Shown here: piece after piece, positions 1 through 6,873 of the stretch
Layout: each line of letters starts with the position of its first letter
How positions within the stretch are numbered: the stretch's first letter is position 1
Source of the DNA: Cyanobacteria bacterium UBA11370
GTDB lineage: Bacteria; Cyanobacteriota; Cyanobacteriia; Cyanobacteriales; Coleofasciculaceae
Reading direction: 5' to 3'
DNA length: 12,397 nt
Assembly (NCBI GenBank): GCA_003486645.1
Contig: DNGI01000014.1
Span: 1-12,397, forward strand
The notes under the pieces: generated by a model
Database searches by the model: none
Told to the model about the DNA's origin: nothing
What the model saw: only the letters and a program-made list of their open reading frames with translations
Translations under genes and position numbers: made by a program

Positions 1-21
1 GGGTGAGGGGGTGAGGGGGTG
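1..21. repeat. G-rich short tandem repeat at window edge
   Basis: Period-8 repetition of GGGTGAGG, two full units and part of a third. It is the same C/G-rich class as the tracts at 2101-2132, 3001-3025, 6075-6092 and the last 15 bases of the window. Its position at the very edge suggests an assembly break in a repeat. Confidence 0.5.
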
Positions 22-59
22 TTAGCGCAGCGGAACGTAGTTCGGGGGTGAAATTTTAT

Positions 60-77
60 TTAGGGTCATTAGCTGGA
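60..77 (+). repeat. Direct repeat, copy 1 (partner at 620-638)
   Basis: TTAGGGTCATTAGCTGGA, identical to the copy at 620-638 except that the second copy has one extra A after TCA. The two copies bracket about 540 bases of non-coding DNA that includes the candidate structured segment. Confidence 0.6.
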
Positions 78-96
78 CATCATCTTTGAATCAACA

Positions 97-201
97 CAGT
101 CCCTTTACACTGAGATCTTGCACCATCTCAATAACGTAGTTTTCAGTTCTCAAAGGGACTGCCCACCCTAGGAAAAACCGCTAGTTGAGAACGGTGCAAG
201 A
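97..201 (+). ncRNA. Candidate structured RNA or palindromic element with competing helices
   Basis: Several perfect complementary pairs overlap. CAGTCCCTTT (97-106) pairs with AAAGGGACTG (152-161). TGAGAT (111-116) pairs with ATCTCA (125-130) and leaves CTTGCACC (117-124) as its loop. That loop is fully complementary to GGTGCAAG (193-200). GTTCTCAA (146-153) is complementary to TTGAGAAC (185-192), directly beside it. The last two helices would stack on each other and compete with the first two. I recognise no RNA family. Strand and transcription are unknown; it could equally be a decayed palindromic repeat. Confidence 0.35.
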
Positions 202-619
202 GGTGAGTTTACAAAAACTTCATCAATTTATTTTACTTCAAACAGAGCAAAACCCTTAACCAGCGCTCGATTGTAGCTAAACCTCTCTGAATCAAGCTCA
301 TCTTTTTATCCGTAAAGATTACATAAAGTTCTCGGATTTACCTAGACAAGATTTCTGAAGGAGTGCAAGACTATAACTAAGGTAAGCCTTAACAGCCAAG
401 TAAATGCAACATAAATTTAAACAATGTTAAGGCAACCCATTAGGTATCAAACTCATTTTTGTCCCACTCAAGGTTTTTGATTTGTTCTTTGACTCTGACT
501 CATACTATGAAATTAAATTCAACACTTGCCATCAAATAGTCACTGAGATAGAGTAACAGATTTATGCCAGTATTTATTACCCAGTTGGTTAGATTTAACC
601 CACAATTTAGCCTGCTCAA

Positions 620-638
620 TTAGGGTCAATTAGCTGGA
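620..638 (+). repeat. Direct repeat, copy 2 (partner at 60-77)
   Basis: TTAGGGTCAATTAGCTGGA lies 39 bases upstream of the PEP-CTERM start codon, next to the possible TATAAC box at 644-649. It could be a regulatory site, or one edge of a duplicated or inserted segment. Confidence 0.55.
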
Positions 639-677
639 TTTAATATAACATTTAGTTTCATCAGGGAAGTTCATCTC

Positions 678-1412
678 ATGTCTGCTTCAATCTTCAAAAA
701 GGTTTGTCAAATTAGCCTAGGTACAACTCTATCTATACTGGGTATTACGACCGGAAATTCAGCCTTTGCCGCAACGATTTTTGACAATGGAACACCTGAT
801 TTAGAGACGGCTTGGTTAAGTGATTTTGCTCAGGTAGAACAAAAGGCAGATGACTTCACATTGAGTGTCGGCAACAACACTATCAGTAATATTCAGTGGT
901 GGGGTGTTTATGTAGGGATGGAAGGATTCGATAATACTCCAACTGAACCTGATGACTTTACAGTACGTATTTTTGAAGATGCGGAAGGTAGCCCTAGTGT
1001 TAATCCTTTGATGGAAATGAATCTTGGTGATGTCGGACGGGTAGCAACTGGAGACAAGCTTTATGAGTTTTTTGATATCTTCGAGTATCAGGTTAATATC
1101 CCTCAGCTTACTCTAACCCCAAACACAACCTATTGGTTATCGATAGTTAATAACACGATCGCTGATCCTGATGATGATTGGTATTGGCTAACCTCTGCTG
1201 CGGCACAAGGAAATAGTTATTATCGCTTTGATGATAGTGAAAGCTGGAGTGAACTTAATCAGTTTGACTCGGAACTTGGAGGGGACTTAGCTTTCCAGCT
1301 TAGTAATGATAGCGCACAGGTTCCAGAACCCGCTTCTGTGCTAGGTTTACTGGCATTGGGTACGTTAGGTGCAGGGTCAGTTCTCAAGCGTAACTGCAAG
1401 CGTAAGTCCTAA
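678..1412 (+). CDS. PEP-CTERM sorting-domain protein, secreted
   Basis: A 244-residue exported protein. Residues 1-31 form a signal peptide: basic KK at 7-8, a hydrophobic stretch at about 12-25, and a likely cut after SAFA at 31. Residues 32-210 are acidic, rich in aromatic residues and probably beta-rich; I do not recognise a named domain. The C-terminus is a standard PEP-CTERM tag: VPEPAS at 215-220, a hydrophobic segment at 221-234, then a basic KRNCKRKS tail. In this family the tag directs sorting and processing by an exosortase-type system, so the mature protein should be at the cell surface or in the extracellular matrix. The ATG is preceded by AGGGAAG at about 663-669, a reasonable ribosome-binding site. 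It seems monocistronic. The function of the body is unknown. Confidence 0.9.
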   Translation: MSASIFKKVCQISLGTTLSILGITTGNSAFAATIFDNGTPDLETAWLSDFAQVEQKADDFTLSVGNNTISNIQWWGVYVGMEGFDNTPTEPDDFTVRIFEDAEGSPSVNPLMEMNLGDVGRVATGDKLYEFFDIFEYQVNIPQLTLTPNTTYWLSIVNNTIADPDDDWYWLTSAAAQGNSYYRFDDSESWSELNQFDSELGGDLAFQLSNDSAQVPEPASVLGLLALGTLGAGSVLKRNCKRKS

Positions 1413-1451
1413 TCATCTGTAGCGAATATTTAGCTAATTGATATGGCTTAA

Positions 1452-1619
1452 GTTGCATCCCTGTCTGAAGGGAAAACCGTGGATGCAAACCGAACTTTGG
1501 GAGTAGCCAGCCTACTCCTATTCTTCAATTTTTCCGGATGAAGCGAGAACTCTGGTGGAGACAGAAGAGGTAGATGCACCCTGATTTTTGCCCTCAGCCA
1601 CCCGCTGAGGCTTTTTTTT
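1452..1619 (+). ncRNA. Candidate structured RNA ending in an intrinsic terminator
   Basis: Between the PEP-CTERM gene and the minus-strand gene lies a run of hairpins with no coding frame. TTGCATCC (1453-1460) pairs with GGATGCAA (1481-1488). GGAGTAG (1500-1506) pairs with CTACTCC (1512-1518). CTTCA (1523-1527) pairs with TGAAG (1539-1543). The terminator follows. A second GATGC at about 1573-1577 could compete for the first arm, giving an alternative long-range helix. It may be an independent small RNA or a long 3' UTR. I could not match it to 6S, SRP RNA, tmRNA or a riboswitch from memory. Confidence 0.4.
1592..1619 (+). terminator. Rho-independent terminator
   Basis: A perfect 7-bp stem, CCTCAGC (1592-1598) with GCTGAGG (1604-1610), has a 5-base CACCC loop and is followed by C and eight T. 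It would end transcription from the PEP-CTERM gene or from the candidate RNA before the convergent minus-strand gene. Confidence 0.85.
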
Positions 1620-1631
1620 ATTAACTACCTA

Positions 1632-1965
1632 CTATCTCAATTTTGACTTTAATTCTTCCCACAGCTCAATTTGCTGCTCTAATTGTTGGCGATAAGTGCC
1701 TTTTGCTTTATTTTGTCGGTAAAGTCCTCGTCCGGCTAGTTCATCTCTAGCAAGCGCGATCTTTTGAGTGAGAACTTTTGGATAACTCCTCTGTATCCTC
1801 CTTTGTCAGCAACATTTCGGGATCGATAGATTCCCCGCGATCAATTTTCCGGGCAATTTGGATCAGTTGATCCGCCAGCGCGATCGGAACCCGAATGGTT
1901 TTAGTTCGCCCTAAATTCCAATTGGGGGCCGGCCCCCTACTCCCACGTTGGATATTGTCTGTCAT
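1632..1965 (-). pseudogene. Small conserved-type protein gene broken by a one-base frameshift
   Basis: From the ATG at 1965 the frame gives 72 residues and stops at 1747-1749. The next frame continues without a stop to 1632-1634 and looks like real protein, reading RDELAGRGLYRQNKAKGTYR and ending EELKSKLR. Removing one base from the four-A run (four T at 1776-1779 on the plus strand) joins both parts into 110 residues through EELSKVLTQK. The N-terminal part has a GRTKTIRVP segment at 19-27 and an amphipathic helix, ADQLIQIARKIDRG, at 31-44. I recall short cyanobacterial proteins with this TKTIRVP pattern and suspect a small DNA-binding or antitoxin-like protein, but I cannot name it. The break could be real, programmed or a sequencing error. 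The long reading frame upstream of this ATG is not part of the gene. Confidence 0.65.
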
Positions 1966-2100
1966 TGTCGTACTGGTTAGATACGTTACATTGTCTATCC
2001 AAGTTTGCCAGAGAAAGACCCTTAATTTTCGATTATTAAGTAAGCTATCAGGCTTCTCAGTAATCAAGAGTTGAGAGGTTGGTATCAAACCGAGTGAAAA

Positions 2101-2132
2101 TGGGGAGTGGGGAGTGGAGAGGGGGGAGGGGG
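2101..2132. repeat. G-rich short tandem repeat in divergent promoter region
   Basis: Repeated GGGGAGT units followed by G6-A-G5. Four runs of at least three G with loops of 3, 8 and 1 bases make a plausible G-quadruplex on the plus strand. Bases 2101-2119 match, inverted, the tract inside the next gene at 3006-3024 (18 of 19). It sits in the 249-bp gap between the minus-strand small gene and the SLH gene. Confidence 0.7.
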
Positions 2133-2214
2133 ATCGAAAATAGGGAATAGGGATTTTTATCAAATTTGTTCTTAATCTGTAGAATCGATTAAGTGAAGCA
2201 GTATCTATAAGTAA

Positions 2215-4884
2215 ATGTTGAGTAATTCGAGCTTTTCTGATATTCAAAACCATTGGGCGAAAGACTGTATTCAGCAACTCTTTACGCGCAGTATCATTAG
2301 TGGTTATCCGGATGGGACATTCCGACCGAACAATCCAGTCACCCGTGCTGAATTTGCGGCTATTTTGAGAAAGGCTTTTCCTAACACTGTACCTGTGCGT
2401 GGTGCAATAACCTTTCGGGATGTACCTGCTAATCACTGGGCCAATAGTGCAATTCAAACTGTCGCCCGTGCAGGTTTTTTCTCTGGATATCCGGATAGTA
2501 CGTTTAGACCTAATTTACAAATTCCACGAGTACAAGCGTTGGTGGCATTAGTCAGTGGATTAAAGTATAACCTAGAGCCAAATCCTAATCCAACCCTTCA
2601 ACAGTATTTTGATGATGCGGCGACTATTCCCAAGTATGCGCTGGGAGCGATCGCAACGGCTACTCAAAAACGTCTCGTGGTTAACTATCCCGATATCAGA
2701 CGTTTCAACCCTAATCAAAATGCAACCAGGGCAGAAATTGCGGCATTTATTTGTCGGGCTTTAAACCTTTCTGGTGTGCCACTTCAAAACATTCCAGGGA
2801 TGGATTTAATTGTGATTTCTCCTCAATTTAATCAAGCAGATTCCTTTTCCGAAGGACGAGCGCGAGTTAAACAGGGAGATAAATGGGGATATATTGATAA
2901 AACCGGAAAATTTATCATTGAACCCAACGTTGATGAAGCGGAACCTTTTTCCGAAGGACTAGCCTTAATCCGAACCTATCAACAAACTGCCAAAAATTCC
3001 CCACCCTCCACTCCCCACTCTCCACTTTTGCCCTTAGAAACCCGTGGAGTTTGGTTAACAACAACAGATAGCAAAGTTTTTAGTTCCAAACAAACAATTG
3101 CTCAAGCCATAGACTTCCTCGCCCAAACCGGATTTAATGTTATTTTTCCTGTGGTTTGGAATAATGCAGCTACCCTTTATCCCAGTCGCATTATGCGAGA
3201 AACTTTTGGATTGGAGATTGAATGGCGCTATGCTGGACGCGATCCGTTGCAAGAATTAATTACAGAAGCTAAACGCGTTGGACTAGCCGTAATTCCTTGG
3301 TTTGAGTATGGTTTTGCTAGTTCGTATAATCAGAATGGTGGACATTTAATTGCGAAAAAACCTCATTGGGCTGCACGAGATGCTAGTGGGAATTTATTGA
3401 CTAAAAATAATTTTGAGTGGCTGAATGCGTTCGATCCGGAAGTCCAGAACTTCCTAATAAGTTTAATTCTAGAAGTTGTCCAAAATTATGATATCACTGG
3501 CATTCAAGGCGATGACCGTCTCCCTGCCCTTCCATCCGAAGGCGGTTATGATGCGAAAACGGTTCAACGTTACGTTCAGCAATTTAATCAGAATCCGCCC
3601 TCAAATCCTAAAGATAGTAAATGGCTTCAGTGGCGTGCCGATCAGCTTACTGAGTTTTTAACTCGCCTTTATCGGGACGTTATTACTATTAATCCAGAAT
3701 TGGTGATTTCGATGTCTCCTAGTCTGTATCCTTGGGGACTTCAAGAATATCTACAAGATAGTCAAGCTTGGATTGATCAGGGACTGGTTGATATCATTCA
3801 TCCCCAACTTTATCGACGGGATTTTGAAAGTTATAAACAGTTAGTGGATCGGTTAGTTAATAACCAATTTAATGCTACCCAATTACCCTGTGTGCTTCCG
3901 GGGATTTTGATTAAAGTGAGTTCCTATCGGATCAGTCCTGATCATTTGTTAAAAGCCATTCAATATAACCGCGATCGCAGTATTTTAGGCGAAGTTTTGT
4001 TCTTCTATGAAGGGTTACGCGAAGAGAACGATGCTTTAGCTAAAGTTTTGCGTTCTGGACCCTATGCTAGATCTGTACCGTTTAATGCTTCAGCTATTAA
4101 GGATCGGAGTTTTACCTATCGGCGAGTTGGGGGTAAATATAGCTATATCAATTTATCAGGGCAATCGATCAAGCAACCTGAATTTGATTGGGTTGATGTT
4201 TTTAAAGAAGATCGGGCGCGAGTCAAAAGAGGTTATAAATGGGGCTATATTGATAAAACTGGACAACAGGTTAGTCGATTTGACTTTGATGAAGCTGAAC
4301 GTTTTTCCGAAGGATTCGCACGGGTCAGAATTGGTAATAAATATGGCTATATTGACCAGAAAGGAGAGCGGGTTATTCCGCCGCAGTTTGATAACGCTGA
4401 TTCCTTCCACGAAGGATTAGCGGCTGTCAAGATTGGTAATCCTTGGGGCTATATTAATCAATCCGGTCAAGTTATTATTTTACCACAATTTGATAAAGCT
4501 GAGTCATTTTCGGAAGGATTAGCAGCCATTAAGTTATTTGATAAACATGGCTATATTAATAAGACAGGTCAACAGATAATTTCGCTTAATTTTGATGAAT
4601 CTGGGTCTTTTTCGGAAGGACTAGCACCTGTAAAAATAGGGAGTAAATGGGGCTATATTAACTCGACAGGACAACTCGTTATTGCCTTGCAATTTGATGC
4701 AGCTAAACCCTTCAAGGAAGAGCTAGCAGCCATAAAATTGAATAACAAATGGGGTTATATCGATAAAATAGGTCAACTGATAATCCCGCCAGAATTCGAT
4801 GATGTACAGTCTTTTTGTGAAGGGTTAGCGGTAGTAAAGATGAGCAACAATTGGGGCTATATCCGAAATATCCTTGTAAACTAA
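2215..4884 (+). CDS. SLH-domain / WG-repeat / GHL10-like surface protein
   Basis: An 889-residue modular protein. Three S-layer homology domains lie at about 6-55, 66-115 and 130-180; SLH domains usually attach proteins to cell-wall polymers. One WG repeat follows at 203-256 (KWGYID at 223). A GHL10-type glycoside-hydrolase-like domain (the DUF187 group) spans about 275-615, with ETRGVWLTTTD near its start and acidic barrel-strand residues such as GDD at 432-434. Eight more WG repeats run to the end, with their K(W/Y)GYI cores at 641, 675, 709, 743, 777, 811, 845 and 879, an exact 34-residue period. A TAA stop in the same frame touches the ATG, so no upstream extension exists. No signal peptide is visible although SLH proteins normally act outside the membrane, and the ribosome-binding site is weak. 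The linker PPSTPHSP at 263-270 is encoded by a C-rich tandem repeat. Substrate and activity are unknown. Confidence 0.9.
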   Translation: MLSNSSFSDIQNHWAKDCIQQLFTRSIISGYPDGTFRPNNPVTRAEFAAILRKAFPNTVPVRGAITFRDVPANHWANSAIQTVARAGFFSGYPDSTFRPNLQIPRVQALVALVSGLKYNLEPNPNPTLQQYFDDAATIPKYALGAIATATQKRLVVNYPDIRRFNPNQNATRAEIAAFICRALNLSGVPLQNIPGMDLIVISPQFNQADSFSEGRARVKQGDKWGYIDKTGKFIIEPNVDEAEPFSEGLALIRTYQQTAKNSPPSTPHSPLLPLETRGVWLTTTDSKVFSSKQTIAQAIDFLAQTGFNVIFPVVWNNAATLYPSRIMRETFGLEIEWRYAGRDPLQELITEAKRVGLAVIPWFEYGFASSYNQNGGHLIAKKPHWAARDASGNLLTKNNFEWLNAFDPEVQNFLISLILEVVQNYDITGIQGDDRLPALPSEGGYDAKTVQRYVQQFNQNPPSNPKDSKWLQWRADQLTEFLTRLYRDVITINPELVISMSPSLYPWGLQEYLQDSQAWIDQGLVDIIHPQLYRRDFESYKQLVDRLVNNQFNATQLPCVLPGILIKVSSYRISPDHLLKAIQYNRDRSILGEVLFFYEGLREENDALAKVLRSGPYARSVPFNASAIKDRSFTYRRVGGKYSYINLSGQSIKQPEFDWVDVFKEDRARVKRGYKWGYIDKTGQQVSRFDFDEAERFSEGFARVRIGNKYGYIDQKGERVIPPQFDNADSFHEGLAAVKIGNPWGYINQSGQVIILPQFDKAESFSEGLAAIKLFDKHGYINKTGQQIISLNFDESGSFSEGLAPVKIGSKWGYINSTGQLVIALQFDAAKPFKEELAAIKLNNKWGYIDKIGQLIIPPEFDDVQSFCEGLAVVKMSNNWGYIRNILVN
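3001..3025 (+). repeat. C-rich short tandem repeat inside a coding linker
   Basis: A CCACTCCC-type tract within the SLH/GHL10 gene. It encodes the proline/serine linker between the first WG repeat and the GHL10 domain. Bases 3006-3024 match the intergenic tract at 2101-2119 in inverted orientation with one mismatch. Confidence 0.75.
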
Positions 4885-5082
4885 GCAGTAGCAAACTCCT
4901 CAAATGAAATCTAAAATGAACTTAAAGCCTTCCTTAAGTAGGAGTGTCTATCTATCCCTCTGATAGAGGAACTGAATCAATTGAATTCCTATTATTTGGG
5001 TGGACTGCAAAACGTCTAGCTTGGGTGCGATCGCCCCTTGCTTGCTTGTGCCTTCACTCTCGTAGTTTGGAGACTCTCTCAT

Positions 5083-5940
5083 ATGCGCTGGGAATTCGGT
5101 CGTAGAAGCAGTAATGTTGAGGATAGACGGGGCGGTGGGTTTTCAGGTCCTGTCGTTGGCGGGGGGATTGGGGCAATTGTTCTATCGCTGATTGTGGCTC
5201 TTTTGGGAGGCGATCCCAGCGTGGTTTGGGATCAGGGAAATGTGCCCAGCGATCGCTCTTATCCAGAGTCCTCTCAAACCCAAAATTCAGCCTCTTCCGA
5301 TGAAATGACGGAGTTCGTTTCGGTTGTCTTAGCAGATACTGAGGATACCTGGCATAGCTTGTTTCAACAAATGGGAAAAACTTATGTTGAACCCAAGTTA
5401 GTGCTATTTTCAAATGGGGTAGAATCTGCTTGTGGATTTGCGCGATCGGCAGTAGGACCATTTTACTGTCCTGGGGATCAAAAACTCTATATTGACTTAA
5501 GTTTTTATGAGGATTTAAAATATCGGCATCAAGCACCCGGAGACTTTGCTCAAGCCTATGTAATTGCTCATGAAGTTGGGCATCATGTACAGAATTTATT
5601 GGGTATTTCTGATCAGGTTCGGACATTACAACGTCAAGTCGATCAAGTCGAGGCAAATCAACTTTCCGTGCGGTTAGAATTACAGGCGGATTGTTTTGCA
5701 GGAATTTGGGCGCACCATGCCGATCGCTCTCGTCAGATACTGGAAGAAGGCGACATTGAGGAAGCGCTGAATGCAGCTAGCAGTATTGGGGATGATCGCT
5801 TGCAACATCAGGCAAAAGGATATGTTGTTCCAGAGGCTTTTACTCATGGTAGTTCAGCCCAGCGAGTTAAGTGGTTTAAGCAAGGGATTCAAACGGGCGA
5901 TCCGGGACAATGTAATACGTTTGCCGTTGCTAATCCTTAA
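5083..5940 (+). CDS. YpfJ-type neutral zinc metallopeptidase
   Basis: A 285-residue protein of the putative neutral zinc metallopeptidase family (PF04228; E. coli YpfJ is the reference member). Its start MRWEFGRRSSNVEDRR fits the family's usual N-terminus, so I place the start at 5083, behind GGAG at 5069-5072, and not at the possible start 45 bases upstream. A glycine-rich stretch (18-30) leads into one transmembrane helix at about 29-43; the rest should face the periplasm. The zinc site HEVGHH is at 163-168, with H163 and H167 as metal ligands and E164 as the base. LELQADCFAG at 198-207 supplies the probable third ligand, E199. FTHGSSAQR at 253-261 is the usual C-terminal family motif. Substrates of this family are unknown. 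The gene has its own spacing on both sides and no obvious operon partner. Confidence 0.88.
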   Translation: MRWEFGRRSSNVEDRRGGGFSGPVVGGGIGAIVLSLIVALLGGDPSVVWDQGNVPSDRSYPESSQTQNSASSDEMTEFVSVVLADTEDTWHSLFQQMGKTYVEPKLVLFSNGVESACGFARSAVGPFYCPGDQKLYIDLSFYEDLKYRHQAPGDFAQAYVIAHEVGHHVQNLLGISDQVRTLQRQVDQVEANQLSVRLELQADCFAGIWAHHADRSRQILEEGDIEEALNAASSIGDDRLQHQAKGYVVPEAFTHGSSAQRVKWFKQGIQTGDPGQCNTFAVANP

Positions 5941-5963
5941 GGGTTGAACTCAGTTCTTGTAGC

Positions 5964-6027
5964 AGTTGCAACAACTCGCCAGTGGTTAAAACCACTGTCT
6001 AATAGCTTAAGTCGTCTAAAGACGACT
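5964..6027. repeat. Cluster of three perfect hairpins
   Basis: AGTTG (5964-5968) pairs with CAACT (5972-5976). CAGTGGT (5980-5986) pairs with ACCACTG (5991-5997). AGTCGTC (6010-6016) pairs with GACGACT (6021-6027). The last two are 7-bp stems with the same TAAA loop. No T run follows, so a simple terminator is unlikely. The arrangement resembles small palindromic repeats left by IS200/IS605-type elements, but I cannot assign a family. Confidence 0.55.
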
Positions 6028-6074
6028 AGTAAATATAGTATTTCTCAAATGGTTGAGGTACACTGAATTTTATT

Positions 6075-6092
6075 CCCTACTCCCCACTCCCT
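6075..6092. repeat. C-rich short tandem repeat
   Basis: CCCTACTCCCCACTCCCT, the same CCCCACT-type repeat as at 3001-3025 and inverted at 2101-2132. It lies in the gap between the metallopeptidase gene and the PD-(D/E)XK-like gene. Confidence 0.6.
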
Positions 6093-6203
6093 AAAACCTA
6101 GAAATTTATACCCCATCGAATTGAGAACTGCTATAAGAGTTCTAGCCCATGTTATAAGCGTCCTTAATACAGGATATGGAGTCGCATAAAGGAGGCTTTA
6201 AAA

Positions 6204-6812
6204 ATGCCCTTTAGCAGTTACAAGAGTATCAGCGCTGTTGCCAAAGAATTTCAAATTAAGGTAATTCGAGATAACTTCATTATCGAAACTGAATTTGCTA
6301 TTAATAATGGGTTTCGAGAAGAATTAGAGCTAATCTTAAACGAGGGCGTATTTGATAATTCAGAAATTGCGCTTTGCGAGACGATTATTTTTCCGGTGTT
6401 GAAAGAAGTTTGGAAAGTGTATCGCAGTAAATTTCTGCTGTGGAGTCACCAGACGTTAATCCATGATGAGAAACTATCGGGAGTTCCCGATTATATCTTA
6501 GCCAAGCGATCGCCTCTAGGTACAGTCGTTTTTGATAAGCCTTATTTTGTCTTAGTGGAGGCGAAGAAAGAGAGCGATTTTTCTGAAGGATGGGGGCAGT
6601 GTTTAGCAGAAATGATCGCAGTACAGCGGATTAATGAAGAACCGGAACAAAGTATTTTTGGGATTGTTTCTAATGGCGTGATGTGGCAGTTTGGGAAATT
6701 AATAGAAGATACCTTTACCCAAAATAAACTCTTCTATACAATTCAGGAACTAGAGCGGCTGTTTGGAGCGGTTAACTATGTATTTCAGCAATGTGATTTA
6801 CAATTGAATTAG
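6204..6812 (+). CDS. PD-(D/E)XK nuclease-like protein, unassigned
   Basis: A 202-residue protein with no family I can name. The pattern GVPD at 93-96, a beta strand ending VEAKK at 118-122 and a following helix with Q132 and Q141 is that of a PD-(D/E)XK nuclease core: D96, E119 and K121 would be the catalytic set and E67 a possible helix-1 acid. No signal peptide or membrane segment is visible. The start is well supported by AAAGGAGG at 6188-6195, eight bases before the ATG. It stands alone, with hairpin and tandem repeats upstream and a decayed mobile element downstream, so it lies in an accessory-type stretch. No methylase or partner gene is next to it. It could be an orphan restriction-like nuclease or an inactive relative. 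Confidence 0.75.
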   Translation: MPFSSYKSISAVAKEFQIKVIRDNFIIETEFAINNGFREELELILNEGVFDNSEIALCETIIFPVLKEVWKVYRSKFLLWSHQTLIHDEKLSGVPDYILAKRSPLGTVVFDKPYFVLVEAKKESDFSEGWGQCLAEMIAVQRINEEPEQSIFGIVSNGVMWQFGKLIEDTFTQNKLFYTIQELERLFGAVNYVFQQCDLQLN

Positions 6813-6873
6813 CTAAAACACTCCTTACAACCAGCGTCTCGTCCTCACTAATGTAGGGGAAAACCTAAACTAA

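Larger units (their letters stand above)
1..677. other. Non-coding region upstream of the PEP-CTERM gene
   Basis: I find no convincing coding frame in these 677 bases on either strand. The region holds a G-rich short tandem repeat at its left edge, two near-identical copies of a 19-base sequence at 60-77 and 620-638, and a complementary segment set at 97-201 that could fold as RNA. The right part is AT-rich and is presumably the promoter and 5' leader of the PEP-CTERM gene. A TATAAC hexamer at 644-649 could be a -10 box, but I see no matching -35 hexamer. Confidence 0.6.

Noticed and set aside
1440..1619. 6S RNA or a known riboswitch
   Set aside because: I could not align the hairpin string with any remembered consensus; listed only as an unassigned structured region.
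1966..2457. Upstream part of the long minus-strand reading frame ending at 1747
   Set aside because: It runs through the tandem repeat and antisense to the SLH gene, and its residues do not look like protein; the real gene starts at the ATG at 1965.
4135..4884. Tandem 102-bp repeats as a CRISPR or satellite
   Set aside because: The periodicity is the 34-residue WG protein repeat; DNA units are diverged and there are no spacers.
5038..5082. Longer start of the metallopeptidase, 15 residues upstream
   Set aside because: The extra residues do not fit the family, while the internal MRW...NVEDRR start does and has GGAG at the right distance.
5054..5656. 200-codon minus-strand frame
   Set aside because: Antisense shadow of the zinc metallopeptidase, whose HEVGHH and family motifs are unambiguous.
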